A stretch of DNA of 64,000 nucleotides from Bog-950 sp044228435 (GTDB lineage Bacteria; Bacteroidota; Bacteroidia; Chitinophagales; LD1): contig JBGAUW010000002.1 of NCBI GenBank assembly GCA_044228435.1, forward strand, positions 186,001-250,000. The letters are read 5' to 3'. The notes under the pieces were generated by a model. The model was not told where the DNA came from and did not search any database. It was given only the letters and a program-made list of their open reading frames with translations. This document shows positions 17,035 to 24,649 of this stretch, piece after piece (positions within the stretch are counted from its first letter, which is position 1; the number at the start of each line of letters is the position of its first letter). The position numbers and the translations under genes are program-made.

Positions 17035-17744
17035 TGCGCGCTGCGTTTGCCATATTAATGCTTATTGTATGTGCAAACTGCATGGCACAAACCGAAACTA
17101 CCTTTACCGTTTCGAAAAAGAAGACGGTTGAAATTGAATGTAAAAGCGACACACTGCAGGCAGGCAAATACTATTACTTTAAAGTGTACGGTGTCAAGAC
17201 CCAGGACCTCATACCGGGCAAGTTTGCCAATGGGGAACTTTGGCTGAACGATACAGCAGTATGTATTCATATAAAAGATAAACTCACGCTGGCAAAAAAC
17301 TTTTTGCTGGAACTGTTTTACAGAAAAGGTATGTCGGTTGCATACAGCAAGCGGTTCACTATTATAGCTGAAAAGGAATTTGACAGAGCACCCGGCAGAG
17401 CGAACCAATCGCCTGTTTATATATCCTTATGGCAAAACCCTTTGCAGGATGGCGATTCGGTTTCTAAAAATATAGTAAGCGAAGGAATTATGCTGCAAGC
17501 CTACCAGTTTTCGAATGATAACAGGGAGCACAAAGTAATTTCATTTAAAATAGCAATTACGTCAAATGGCAAAACAGAAACGCTAAGTTCATCCAATGCC
17601 TATTTAACTACCGAAATGAAAAATGCTTTTACTAAAGTACAACCAGGCTCCAGTCTGCTTTTTAAAGACATTCAATATTCTGCCGTTAATTCATCACCGG
17701 ATAATATGTATGCCGGCCCTTATCGCATATTTATAACCCAATGA
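17034..17744 (+). CDS. Second exported GldM-C-like protein
   Basis: A diverged paralogue of the preceding gene, translationally coupled through TAATG. It has a signal peptide (1-18, ending CMAQ) and a first beta domain with KKTVEIECKSDTLQAGKYYYFKV in pieces ending KRFTIIAEKEF. In the second domain, HKVISFKIAIT, SSSNAYLTTEMKNAF and PGSSLLFKDIQYS align with the SFQMQT, GNRMTYEM and GSSILLSNIKY blocks of its neighbour. The core Gly-Ser-x-Leu-Leu-Phe-x-[DN]-Ile block is the best shared feature. Duplication within an operon suggests the products form a complex or bind different partners. Confidence 0.55.
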   Translation: MRAAFAILMLIVCANCMAQTETTFTVSKKKTVEIECKSDTLQAGKYYYFKVYGVKTQDLIPGKFANGELWLNDTAVCIHIKDKLTLAKNFLLELFYRKGMSVAYSKRFTIIAEKEFDRAPGRANQSPVYISLWQNPLQDGDSVSKNIVSEGIMLQAYQFSNDNREHKVISFKIAITSNGKTETLSSSNAYLTTEMKNAFTKVQPGSSLLFKDIQYSAVNSSPDNMYAGPYRIFITQ

Positions 17745-18118
17745 GAAAAGCTATAACCTTTTGCCTTTGTTTTTGGTGGCTATGGGGCTATGCACAGGTG
17801 CCCGAGGAAACGTTTAATGTAAAAAAGAAGGCCGTAGTAAAGCGCACCGCAGTAGAAAGGCTTTTTGATTTAAACCTCGACCCGGGCCACGATACTATTT
17901 GTAATGGCCTGTTTATTAATCTTGAACCGATAGCGCCCTATTACGATTCTATTGGCGTTTATAATTTAAAACGAAAAGCCAATACAACCCAAATTACGTT
18001 TTGGGCAACTACAACCATAGGCTCCGGCGGACAGGCAAAGCTTAAATTCTACCAGCGCCAAAAAGATAACAGCTATAAACTTGTATATGTGCGTAGCTGG
18101 GCTATATACTGTAAATAG
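17741..18118 (+). CDS. Short exported protein, first-domain-only relative
   Basis: 125 aa with a signal peptide (1-18, ending YAQ). It begins by an ATGA overlap with the gene before. It corresponds roughly to the first domain only of the neighbouring GldM-C-like proteins: ETFNVKKKAVVKR at the start and KLVYVRSWAIYCK at the end match their openings and the strand before the inter-domain linker. The second domain is absent and there is no frameshifted remainder downstream, so it looks like a genuine short form rather than a fragment. Confidence 0.5.
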   Translation: MRKAITFCLCFWWLWGYAQVPEETFNVKKKAVVKRTAVERLFDLNLDPGHDTICNGLFINLEPIAPYYDSIGVYNLKRKANTTQITFWATTTIGSGGQAKLKFYQRQKDNSYKLVYVRSWAIYCK

Positions 18119-18227
18119 CAATGATTATTAGCCTTTTAAACCCCTGGGCTTAAAAACACAAGCTTTAATTTGTTATATCATCCAACCAATTTCTTTATCT
18201 TCCGTTAAAGAAGATAGAATACCGCCC

Positions 18228-18953
18228 ATGAGAGCTTTTGTTAAAGCCATCTTACTGTTAAGCTTCTTTTGTTTTCGGCAAAATGTTTTTAGCCAGAAAA
18301 TAAACGCGGAAATATTTATTCCGTTAACCAACCGTAGCGAAATTTGGCTTAAGCCCAAAACCGATACGCTGGATAACGGCAAGGAATACGAATTTAAAAT
18401 ACGCGTATCGCCCGAATATAAAATATCGCAGTTTTTATTTGAGAAAGGTTTGGCCACACAAAACGATAGCGTGCTCGTAATAAAACCCAACAGCACCAAG
18501 TATGGCGATTATGATACCGCTATACTACGCGTAATAGTAACCAGCATTGGCGGCTCGCGTATTATGCTTTTTCAAAAGCGCTTTATAATTAAAGTGCCCG
18601 AAAAAATGTTTCCAATTATCAGTAACCCCAAAAACAACCTGATAAAATTAAACGACCATGTGCTGATGGAGCGTAATAAACCTTACCCTAAAGATTTGTT
18701 TGTAAACCGTCCACGGGTTAGTATGTACGATAATGAATCTACCATGAATTCGCTAAAAGTTACCAATGTAACCATCTCATTAATGGAGCGCGAAGGCAAG
18801 CAGTATTTTAGCAATAGCGATACATTGAGCATGGATGCCATACACGAGCTTAAAAAAATTAAAAACCCCACACCGGTTTACATTAAGGTAGATGGTACCC
18901 TGGGCAAATCGAGAAAATCGGTTTGGAACCGAATTATAGTTTACGCCGATTAG
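18228..18953 (+). CDS. Third two-domain GldM-C-like exported protein
   Basis: 241 aa with a signal peptide (1-23, ending VFSQK) and the same two-domain layout as the proteins upstream. LKPKTDTLDNGKEYEFKIRV opens the first domain and RIMLFQKRFIIKVPEKMFP closes it. SLKVTNVTISLMEREGK, FSNSDTLSMDAIHELKKI and TPVYIKVDG form the second, although the GSxLL block has become TPVYIKV. A 109-base gap separates it from the preceding gene, so it may have its own promoter or be expressed by readthrough. It is the most diverged of the set. Confidence 0.5.
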   Translation: MRAFVKAILLLSFFCFRQNVFSQKINAEIFIPLTNRSEIWLKPKTDTLDNGKEYEFKIRVSPEYKISQFLFEKGLATQNDSVLVIKPNSTKYGDYDTAILRVIVTSIGGSRIMLFQKRFIIKVPEKMFPIISNPKNNLIKLNDHVLMERNKPYPKDLFVNRPRVSMYDNESTMNSLKVTNVTISLMEREGKQYFSNSDTLSMDAIHELKKIKNPTPVYIKVDGTLGKSRKSVWNRIIVYAD

Positions 18954-19013
18954 AATACTGTTGTCTATCTTCCACCTACCACGCCTACATATTACTTTTA
19001 ATAAATTCAATAA

Positions 19014-19044
19014 TTTTACCTTTAGGTCAACCTAAAAGGTAAAA
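19014..19044. promoter_or_regulatory. Nested palindrome directly before the beta-lactamase start
   Basis: An inner perfect palindrome TTTAGGTCAACCTAAA (19021-19036) is flanked by outer arms TTTTACC (19014-19020) and GGTAAAA (19038-19044), offset by one extra A. It ends two bases before the start codon. The inner core looks like DtxR/MntR-family operators (TTTAGGTTAACCTAAA type). In RNA it would form a hairpin hiding the start codon region. Either reading implies regulation of the gene; which one is unknown. Confidence 0.6.
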
Positions 19045-19046
19045 TA

Positions 19047-19778
19047 ATGCGCACCCTCATTTTAATTGTAGTTTCTGTTTTTTCGCTGCATTTGGCCTGG
19101 GGCCAAAAAGAAAATGCAAAACTTAAAATTGCGCACTTAACCGGCGACTTTTACATATACACAACTTACAATACATACAAAGAAAGCCAGGTGCCCGCCA
19201 ATGGCATGTATCTGATTACAAACGCCGGGGTTGTTATGTTCGATACACCCTGGGATACAACACAATTTCAACCATTGCTGGATAGTATAAAATTAAAGCA
19301 TAATAAAAGTGTAGTAATGTGCTTTGCAACGCATTGGCATCCCGATAAAACTGCCGGGCTGGAATACTACAAACAAAAAGGAATTAAAACCTACACAACA
19401 GTATTAACCGATCAACTGAGTAAAAATCATAATCAAAAAAGGGCTGAGTTTTTAATGGTAAATGATACCATCTTTAACCTGGGGCAATATTCTTTCGAGA
19501 CGTATTACCCGGGGCAAGGACACACCGAGGACAACATCGTAATTTGGTTCGAAAAAGAAAAAATACTTTACGGTGGCTGCTTAATAAAAGGCGCCCACGA
19601 CAAAAATTTGGGCTACTTAAACGATGGCAACGTAAACGAATATGAAGCAACCTTAAAAAGAGTGCAACAAAAATGCAAAGACCCGAAGTTTATTATAGTA
19701 GCGCACAGCGATTGGAAAAATATAAACTCATTGAAGCATTCTATTGTGATGGCAAAAAAACTTAAACGAAAAAGTTAG
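19047..19778 (+). CDS. Subclass B1 metallo-beta-lactamase
   Basis: Zinc-dependent beta-lactamase that hydrolyses penicillins, cephalosporins and often carbapenems in the periplasm. After a signal peptide (1-19) it has the full B1 zinc set: His96, His98 and Asp100 in THWHPDKTAG, His159 in GQGHTEDN, Cys178 in YGGCLIKG (with Lys181 at the substrate carboxylate position) and His220 in VAHSDW. The spacing and the NQKRAE and YYPGQGHT segments resemble the chromosomal BlaB/IND group of Flavobacteriia. At 243 aa it is full length. The final 4 bases overlap the convergent TonB receptor. No mobile element or integron is nearby, so it is probably a resident gene. Confidence 0.9.
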   Translation: MRTLILIVVSVFSLHLAWGQKENAKLKIAHLTGDFYIYTTYNTYKESQVPANGMYLITNAGVVMFDTPWDTTQFQPLLDSIKLKHNKSVVMCFATHWHPDKTAGLEYYKQKGIKTYTTVLTDQLSKNHNQKRAEFLMVNDTIFNLGQYSFETYYPGQGHTEDNIVIWFEKEKILYGGCLIKGAHDKNLGYLNDGNVNEYEATLKRVQQKCKDPKFIIVAHSDWKNINSLKHSIVMAKKLKRKS

Positions 19779-22063
19779 TCGTCCTTTCTCTTTAAGCGCT
19801 CAACACCATTATCATTCCCTTTGCTCTTTTTAGCAAAAGCACCTAAACGCAGTTTAAAGCCTATGTTGAACAAGCGCCCCTCCAGCGGTGCATAAATTTC
19901 AGAAAAGCGTGGGTGCGCATAAGTGGGATTAGGATACACCACAGGGCTGAAAGAGGTTTGACGTATGTCGGCTATGTTTTCAAAGTTGGCAAAAAGCAAA
20001 ATGTATTTAAACGAATATTGTGCATTAACCCCCACTTCCCAAATATGGCGGCCTACACGACCATCGCTTAGCTTAACCGGGCTGTAGTAATATACATCCA
20101 GGCCAATTGAAAAATTTTTGATTTCGTATCCTGCCAAAAAAGAAACGATGTGTTTAGAGGTAAGCGGCGCTATACTCCTTACCCCGTTTATTCGCTGGTT
20201 ATTATCCGTGTAAGTGTAAACCACCGAAGCACTTATCCAACGGTAAGCAAATGTAACACCGGTCTCCACACCGCCACTGCGCCGGTAACCGTTAGCGTTT
20301 ATATAACTGGTTTGTACCGGGTCGAGCATAGATACTGTGCTATCAATAGCTTCTTTAACCACCAGCGGCCTGAAAATTTGCGTTAAAAAATACAGCTGGC
20401 TAATAGTTACCTGCAGCCCGTTAAAGTTGGGCAGTTTAATTTTCAAATCAATAGTTCCTCCCAGCGATATTTCGGGTTTTACCGCAGTAGAGATGCCCTG
20501 CACCTGCACAAATCTTGTTTGTTCGCTTTCATCCTGAAAAATAGTAGGCAATTTATAGCCCATACCAATATTAAAACGCGTACTAAAAATCTCATTCCAT
20601 TTTTGGCGGATGGCAATATGTGGCAGCGGGTATACTTTATAAACGTTGTTATAGTCTATTCTAAAGCCACCCTCTAAAGTTGTTCTATCGCTAAAGTTGA
20701 AAATGTACTGCACAAAACCACCTACGGTTTGGTAGTTATAGCTTCTGGCATTAACAGCCGAATCGGCCCCTTCGGTAAATTTATCGGTGCGATAATCAAT
20801 CCCTATTACCACATCGTGCTTTTTATAAATAAACCGGTAGTTTAATTCAGATGCCGAGGCCAGCTGCTTACCTTTAAAAAAGTAATAGGGAATTTTCAAG
20901 TCGCGGTCGAAAAAGTTAAATGCATTTTTGGCGGTAAGCTTTCCTGCCTTTTCAAAATCGTATTCAAATTTAAAGTTGGTAGAGATATGGTCGGAGGTAT
21001 TTCTTTCAAAATAACTGTAAGTAGTATCTGCTTTGCCTACTATATACTCGGTGGTGCCTCCTAGTCGGTACTCATGCGTATAGTTGCCCCCAATATTCAG
21101 TTTTGCATGCTTCGATAAATCGAAAAACAATTGGGGCGAAACGCCATATCGTTGCAGCTTGGGCGTTTCGGTAAAATGGTCGTTATTCCAATCTTTAGCA
21201 AACTGAAAACGGTAAGCCCCCATTAACGAAAAAGCAAACCACTTTATCTTTTGGCTGGCATATAAGCCCGCATCGTAAGCATTAGCCGTTTCACCGTTAA
21301 ACATCAAATCGTACACCGGTGCCTCAGTGGGGGTTTTACTTACCAGGTTAATTACGCCCGCAATAGCATCGCCGCCATAGAGGGTACTGGCGGGCCCTTT
21401 TATAATTTCTACCTGCCGCAAATCCAACGGCGGAATTTGTGTAATACCTATAACATTACTAAACCCACCAAAAACAGGAAAGCCATCTTTAAGTATTTGC
21501 GTATACCGGCTGTTTAAACCCTGTAATCTTATACCCATAGTGCCGGCAGTAGCCGATGTACGCTGCACCTGCACACCCGGCTGCTCGCGCAATACGTGGC
21601 TTACATCCGATGGCTTATCGTGCGAGCGTTCTTCAACATCCTCTTCGGTAATCACTTCTACACGCGTGGGCAGATATTCGGGTTTTTGGTAATTTCGGGT
21701 AGAAGTTACAATTATCTCCTCCAGCTCTTCTGCCTGCGATTGCATCTCTAATTCTATGGGTAATGAATTAACCGGCAGAGGGAACTTTACTTTTACCTTC
21801 TTTCTAAAATAACCGGTATAGCTTATTTCTATCAGGTACTCACCATTAGGTATACCTTCTATAATTAACAGCCCTGTCGAATCTGCAACGCCCGAAAGCG
21901 TAGTATCGGCCACATGCCCAATTGCACCTATAAGCGGTTCAGCTTCTCCGTCTTCTTCTGCAATGCTTTTTACTATAGCCCTAAAGGTATTTTGAGCAGA
22001 TAAATGCTGAAGCGTGAAAAAGACAATTAATATGAGGAATAGCTTTTTCAATGTAGGGTACAC
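19775..22063 (-). CDS. TonB-dependent receptor with carboxypeptidase-like N-domain
   Basis: Outer-membrane transporter, 762 aa. A signal peptide (1-23) precedes a regulatory-like beta-sandwich (about 30-115; the GxxY segment is YTGYFRKKVKVKFP). The plug (about 125-245) holds DVSHVLREQPGVQVQRTSATAGTMGIRLQGL and EIIKGPASTLYGGDAIAGVINL in pieces, and a barrel follows. The N-terminal half resembles receptors annotated for cobalamin or metal chelates, but the ligand cannot be read off. It is convergent with the beta-lactamase. A YceI gene lies 108 bases upstream in the same direction, so a shared transcript is possible. Confidence 0.88.
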   Translation of the reverse strand: MYPTLKKLFLILIVFFTLQHLSAQNTFRAIVKSIAEEDGEAEPLIGAIGHVADTTLSGVADSTGLLIIEGIPNGEYLIEISYTGYFRKKVKVKFPLPVNSLPIELEMQSQAEELEEIIVTSTRNYQKPEYLPTRVEVITEEDVEERSHDKPSDVSHVLREQPGVQVQRTSATAGTMGIRLQGLNSRYTQILKDGFPVFGGFSNVIGITQIPPLDLRQVEIIKGPASTLYGGDAIAGVINLVSKTPTEAPVYDLMFNGETANAYDAGLYASQKIKWFAFSLMGAYRFQFAKDWNNDHFTETPKLQRYGVSPQLFFDLSKHAKLNIGGNYTHEYRLGGTTEYIVGKADTTYSYFERNTSDHISTNFKFEYDFEKAGKLTAKNAFNFFDRDLKIPYYFFKGKQLASASELNYRFIYKKHDVVIGIDYRTDKFTEGADSAVNARSYNYQTVGGFVQYIFNFSDRTTLEGGFRIDYNNVYKVYPLPHIAIRQKWNEIFSTRFNIGMGYKLPTIFQDESEQTRFVQVQGISTAVKPEISLGGTIDLKIKLPNFNGLQVTISQLYFLTQIFRPLVVKEAIDSTVSMLDPVQTSYINANGYRRSGGVETGVTFAYRWISASVVYTYTDNNQRINGVRSIAPLTSKHIVSFLAGYEIKNFSIGLDVYYYSPVKLSDGRVGRHIWEVGVNAQYSFKYILLFANFENIADIRQTSFSPVVYPNPTYAHPRFSEIYAPLEGRLFNIGFKLRLGAFAKKSKGNDNGVERLKRKDD

Positions 22064-22171
22064 CGAAGATATTTAAACCCTGCGGTTTTACAAAACCCAA
22101 TAATATAGGAGATCGTATCGGCTCAAACTTAAAATGTAAAAAGACGATGACAGCCTGGGCGGAGTCGAAGC

Positions 22172-22759
22172 TTACTTCTTCAGCGCCAGCTTAACCGTAA
22201 ACACAATATCATCGTAAATAAACTTATCGGCCATTGCGCCCATTATAGTTTTCGATTTGTAGGTAATGTTCCATTTAGTACGGTCTATGGTTATGTTGGC
22301 GGTAGCATCTGCCTTGGCGCCAGCCACTTCAATTTTACACGGAAACTCAATTTGGTTGGTAATGCCTTTAATAGTGAGGTCGGCAGTTGCTTTATAAATG
22401 CCCTTACCAACCGCATCGGTGCTAAACTTGGTTATTCTAATTGTTGATGTAGGGAATTTATCAACCGAAAAGAAGTCGTCATTTTTCAAATGGTCCGCAA
22501 AATCCTTATTCTTTTCAGGGTCTTTAATATCCGTCACCGCTATCGATTTCATATCCAGCACAAACTCGCCGGTTACCGGTATGGTGCGGTCAAAACTCAG
22601 TTCGCCACTTTGCAGGGCAATAGTTCCGGTATGCTGGCCGGTGGTTTTCTTACCCAGCCACTCTACCGTGCTGGATTTGGTATCAGCTTTATAAACAATA
22701 TTTTTTGCAGTAAAGCTTAACATTACAAAAGCTGTAAGCAGAATGAGCATGTGTTTCAT
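22172..22759 (-). CDS. YceI family periplasmic protein
   Basis: Lipocalin-like beta-barrel of the YceI family, whose characterised members bind polyisoprenoid lipids in a hydrophobic pocket. A signal peptide (1-18) is followed by VEWLGKKTTGQHTGT, which matches the conserved start, then SGELSFD, VLDMKSIAV, HLKNDDFF (the usual HLxSxDFF), ADLTIKGIT (the usual LTIKGVT) and a closing strand DDIVFTVKL. At 195 aa it has normal family length with nothing missing. It is read leftward and precedes a TonB receptor gene. Confidence 0.9.
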   Translation of the reverse strand: MKHMLILLTAFVMLSFTAKNIVYKADTKSSTVEWLGKKTTGQHTGTIALQSGELSFDRTIPVTGEFVLDMKSIAVTDIKDPEKNKDFADHLKNDDFFSVDKFPTSTIRITKFSTDAVGKGIYKATADLTIKGITNQIEFPCKIEVAGAKADATANITIDRTKWNITYKSKTIMGAMADKFIYDDIVFTVKLALKK

Positions 22760-22874
22760 AGTATGGTTTTACTTTCTTTAATTAAATACTTCCGAAATTT
22801 CTTTATTTCAAAAAGGTCATTATCAAATCCTAAAAATTACACTCAATCGAAAAAAAACTTCGGAAGTCTGGTTA

Positions 22875-23489
22875 TTACACCGGAAACGTACCGGCACCTT
22901 CGCGCACCAGCAATGGCTCCGCACCGGTATAGTCAATTACCGTAGAGGCCTTTAAGCCGCCGGGGCCGCCGTCAATTACAATATCTACCACATTTTCGTA
23001 AATCTCGTATAGTGCCTCAGGGTCGGTAATATATTCCAGCACGGTATCCTCATTCTTTATAGATGCTGAAAGAATAGGCGCACCCAGCGCATCTACAATA
23101 GCGCGGGCTATAGTATTATCGGGCACGCGTATACCTACCGTTTTCTTATTGTAGCCGTATATTTTAGTTAGGTTATGGTTGCCATTTAAAATAAAGGTAT
23201 AAGGGCCGGGCAAACATCTTTTCATCATTTTGTAAACCGGCGTAGGCACGCTCATAGTAAAATCGGTAATATGGCTAAGGTCGTAACATACTATACTAAA
23301 GTTCGCTTTATTGCTTTTAATTTCTTTCAGCTTACAAACCTTCTCGTATGCATCGCGGTGCGTTAAATCGCAGCCCAGGGTATAAACGGTATCGGTAGGG
23401 TAAATAATTACACCGCCGTTCTTTAAACAGTTTACCACCTGAAAAATCATGCGGTCGTCAATGTTATTGGGGTTTATTCGCAGTAGCAC
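22875..23489 (-). CDS. Sua5/YciO/YrdC-family protein
   Basis: Member of the family that includes the L-threonylcarbamoyladenylate synthases of tRNA t6A synthesis. Seen are YPTDTVYTLGCD (30-41), the KLKEIKSNKANFSIVC segment, the CLPGPYTFIL loop and GIRVPDN, all in standard order over 204 aa. The KxR/SxN residues of true TsaC are partly changed (KLKEIK), which fits the YciO branch, whose t6A activity in E. coli is weak. It ends 3 bases before the thioesterase gene upstream of it, so the two are likely co-transcribed. Confidence 0.85.
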   Translation of the reverse strand: MLLRINPNNIDDRMIFQVVNCLKNGGVIIYPTDTVYTLGCDLTHRDAYEKVCKLKEIKSNKANFSIVCYDLSHITDFTMSVPTPVYKMMKRCLPGPYTFILNGNHNLTKIYGYNKKTVGIRVPDNTIARAIVDALGAPILSASIKNEDTVLEYITDPEALYEIYENVVDIVIDGGPGGLKASTVIDYTGAEPLLVREGAGTFPV

Positions 23490-23492
23490 CGG

Positions 23493-23933
23493 CTAAGGTT
23501 TTATTGTTTCGTAATTATAAATGCGCTCGCGTAAGTGTTCGGGTATAGCAACGCTTTTATTCGTTTTATAATCAAACATTACCATTGTTGAATGCCCCGT
23601 GGTAGTCAACTCTTCCACCCCGTTTACAACACTTGTAATAAGATAGTGAACCTCAAAACTTTTGTTTCCTAATTTGCTTGTGCGCACGTATACAGTTGTA
23701 GGGTTTGGAAAAACCACCGGTCTTATATAATCTACATGTGCATTCGCCAAAATCGCGCCAATTTCTTTCCAGTTCCACTGGCAGGCCTCGTTAAAATAAT
23801 AAACCCGGGCCTGCTCAAAGTAGGTTAAATATACAGCATTGTTTACATGGCGCATTTCGTCCATATCGCTCCAGCGTATATCCAGTTTCATTTTAAAACG
23901 AAATTTTGCCTTCTCTTCTTCCAGGTTTAGCAT
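23493..23933 (-). CDS. Hotdog-fold acyl-CoA thioesterase
   Basis: 4HBT-type thioesterase that would hydrolyse acyl-CoA or acyl-ACP thioesters in the cytoplasm. The pattern WSDMDEMRHVNNAVYLTYFEQAR is typical of the YbgC-like group (Asp-x-x-x-H-V-N-N), with HVDYIRPVVFP and a TTGHSTMVMFD strand later. The start chosen (MLNLEEEK) gives 146 aa, normal for the family; an in-frame ATG 45 bases upstream would add a non-conserved MRLHSPPFF tail and is less likely. The substrate cannot be told. Confidence 0.85.
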   Translation of the reverse strand: MLNLEEEKAKFRFKMKLDIRWSDMDEMRHVNNAVYLTYFEQARVYYFNEACQWNWKEIGAILANAHVDYIRPVVFPNPTTVYVRTSKLGNKSFEVHYLITSVVNGVEELTTTGHSTMVMFDYKTNKSVAIPEHLRERIYNYETIKP

Positions 23934-23996
23934 AACTATTGTTAAGGGGTTAAAAAACGGAGGCGAATGTAATCGCAAATCTGTATTTTTTAAGTT

Positions 23997-24064
23997 CCCC
24001 TACTTGCCGCGCTACCGCGCGGCGATTTCAAGGAGGGGTGTCAACCGAAGGTTGACGGGGTGGT
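23997..24064. repeat. Two-hairpin dispersed repeat, copy A
   Basis: Hairpin 1 runs from CCCCTACTTG (23997-24006) to CAAGGAGGGG (24029-24038) with an inner GCCGCGC/GCGCGGC stem. Hairpin 2 is GTCAACC-GAA-GGTTGAC (24040-24056). The tail is GGGGTGGT. The same layout of two hairpins plus a GGGGTGG tail occurs at 35291 and 36778 with different stem sequences. Confidence 0.6.
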
Positions 24065-24109
24065 AAATAGTGCGACCCCAAGACAATACAACTATACCCG
24101 CATTTGTGG

Positions 24110-24117
24110 TATATTTG
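24110..24117 (+). promoter_or_regulatory. Putative -7 promoter element
   Basis: TATATTTG is a perfect TAnnTTTG match, 16 bases before the ATG of the Cys/Met-rich membrane protein. No TTG is found at the -33 position. Confidence 0.5.
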
Positions 24118-24133
24118 CACAAAAATAATACCC

Positions 24134-24646
24134 ATGGTTGCAATCCCCTTATCTGTTTTAGCCCTTGCGGCAGGCGTTTACCTGTTAGTAAAAGTAAAAC
24201 GCGAGTTTTTAAGCGGTGCTTTCGAAATTTTAGCCTGGCTGGTGATTGTATTGGCTCTGGCATCGGTTGGTTTTGCAGGCTTTAAAGCACTGCGCCATTG
24301 CGGAGGCGGGCACTGCGGCAATAAACCCCAATGCCACATGGAAAAACGGGTGACTATTATGAACGATGGTATGGGCCATTGCAGCATGGATAGCAGCATG
24401 AGTATGAGCGGTTGTAAAATGGAAGGCGATAGCGTGGTAATGGAACCTGCTATGTGCGAAAAAATGATGGGCAAAGAAGCCTGCGAGGCTATGCGCGCGC
24501 AGCGGGGCCGTTGCATAGTAAGCAAAGAGGAATGTATGACCATGTGCCACGCCGCCGGAAAACCCTGCTGCGCCCAAAAAACCGAAGCCCAGTGCACTAA
24601 AAAGTGCGAAGGCGAAAAGAAAGAGTGCTGCCAAAAGAAAATGTAA
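24134..24646 (+). CDS. Cys/Met/His-rich membrane protein
   Basis: Not recognised as a named family. Two hydrophobic helices (about 2-20 and 28-48) are followed by a soluble tail (about 53-170) with 16 cysteines, over a dozen methionines and several histidines: HCGGGHCG, GHCSMDSSMSMSGCKM, CEKMMGKEACEAM, CMTMCHAAGKPCC and ECCQKKM. Such composition points to soft-metal binding (copper or zinc) on one side of the membrane, perhaps as a sink or sensor. The start is the ATG just downstream of a good -7 element; an earlier in-frame ATG lies upstream of it. The next gene starts 3 bases after its stop. Confidence 0.65.
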   Translation: MVAIPLSVLALAAGVYLLVKVKREFLSGAFEILAWLVIVLALASVGFAGFKALRHCGGGHCGNKPQCHMEKRVTIMNDGMGHCSMDSSMSMSGCKMEGDSVVMEPAMCEKMMGKEACEAMRAQRGRCIVSKEECMTMCHAAGKPCCAQKTEAQCTKKCEGEKKECCQKKM

Positions 24647-24649
24647 ATA

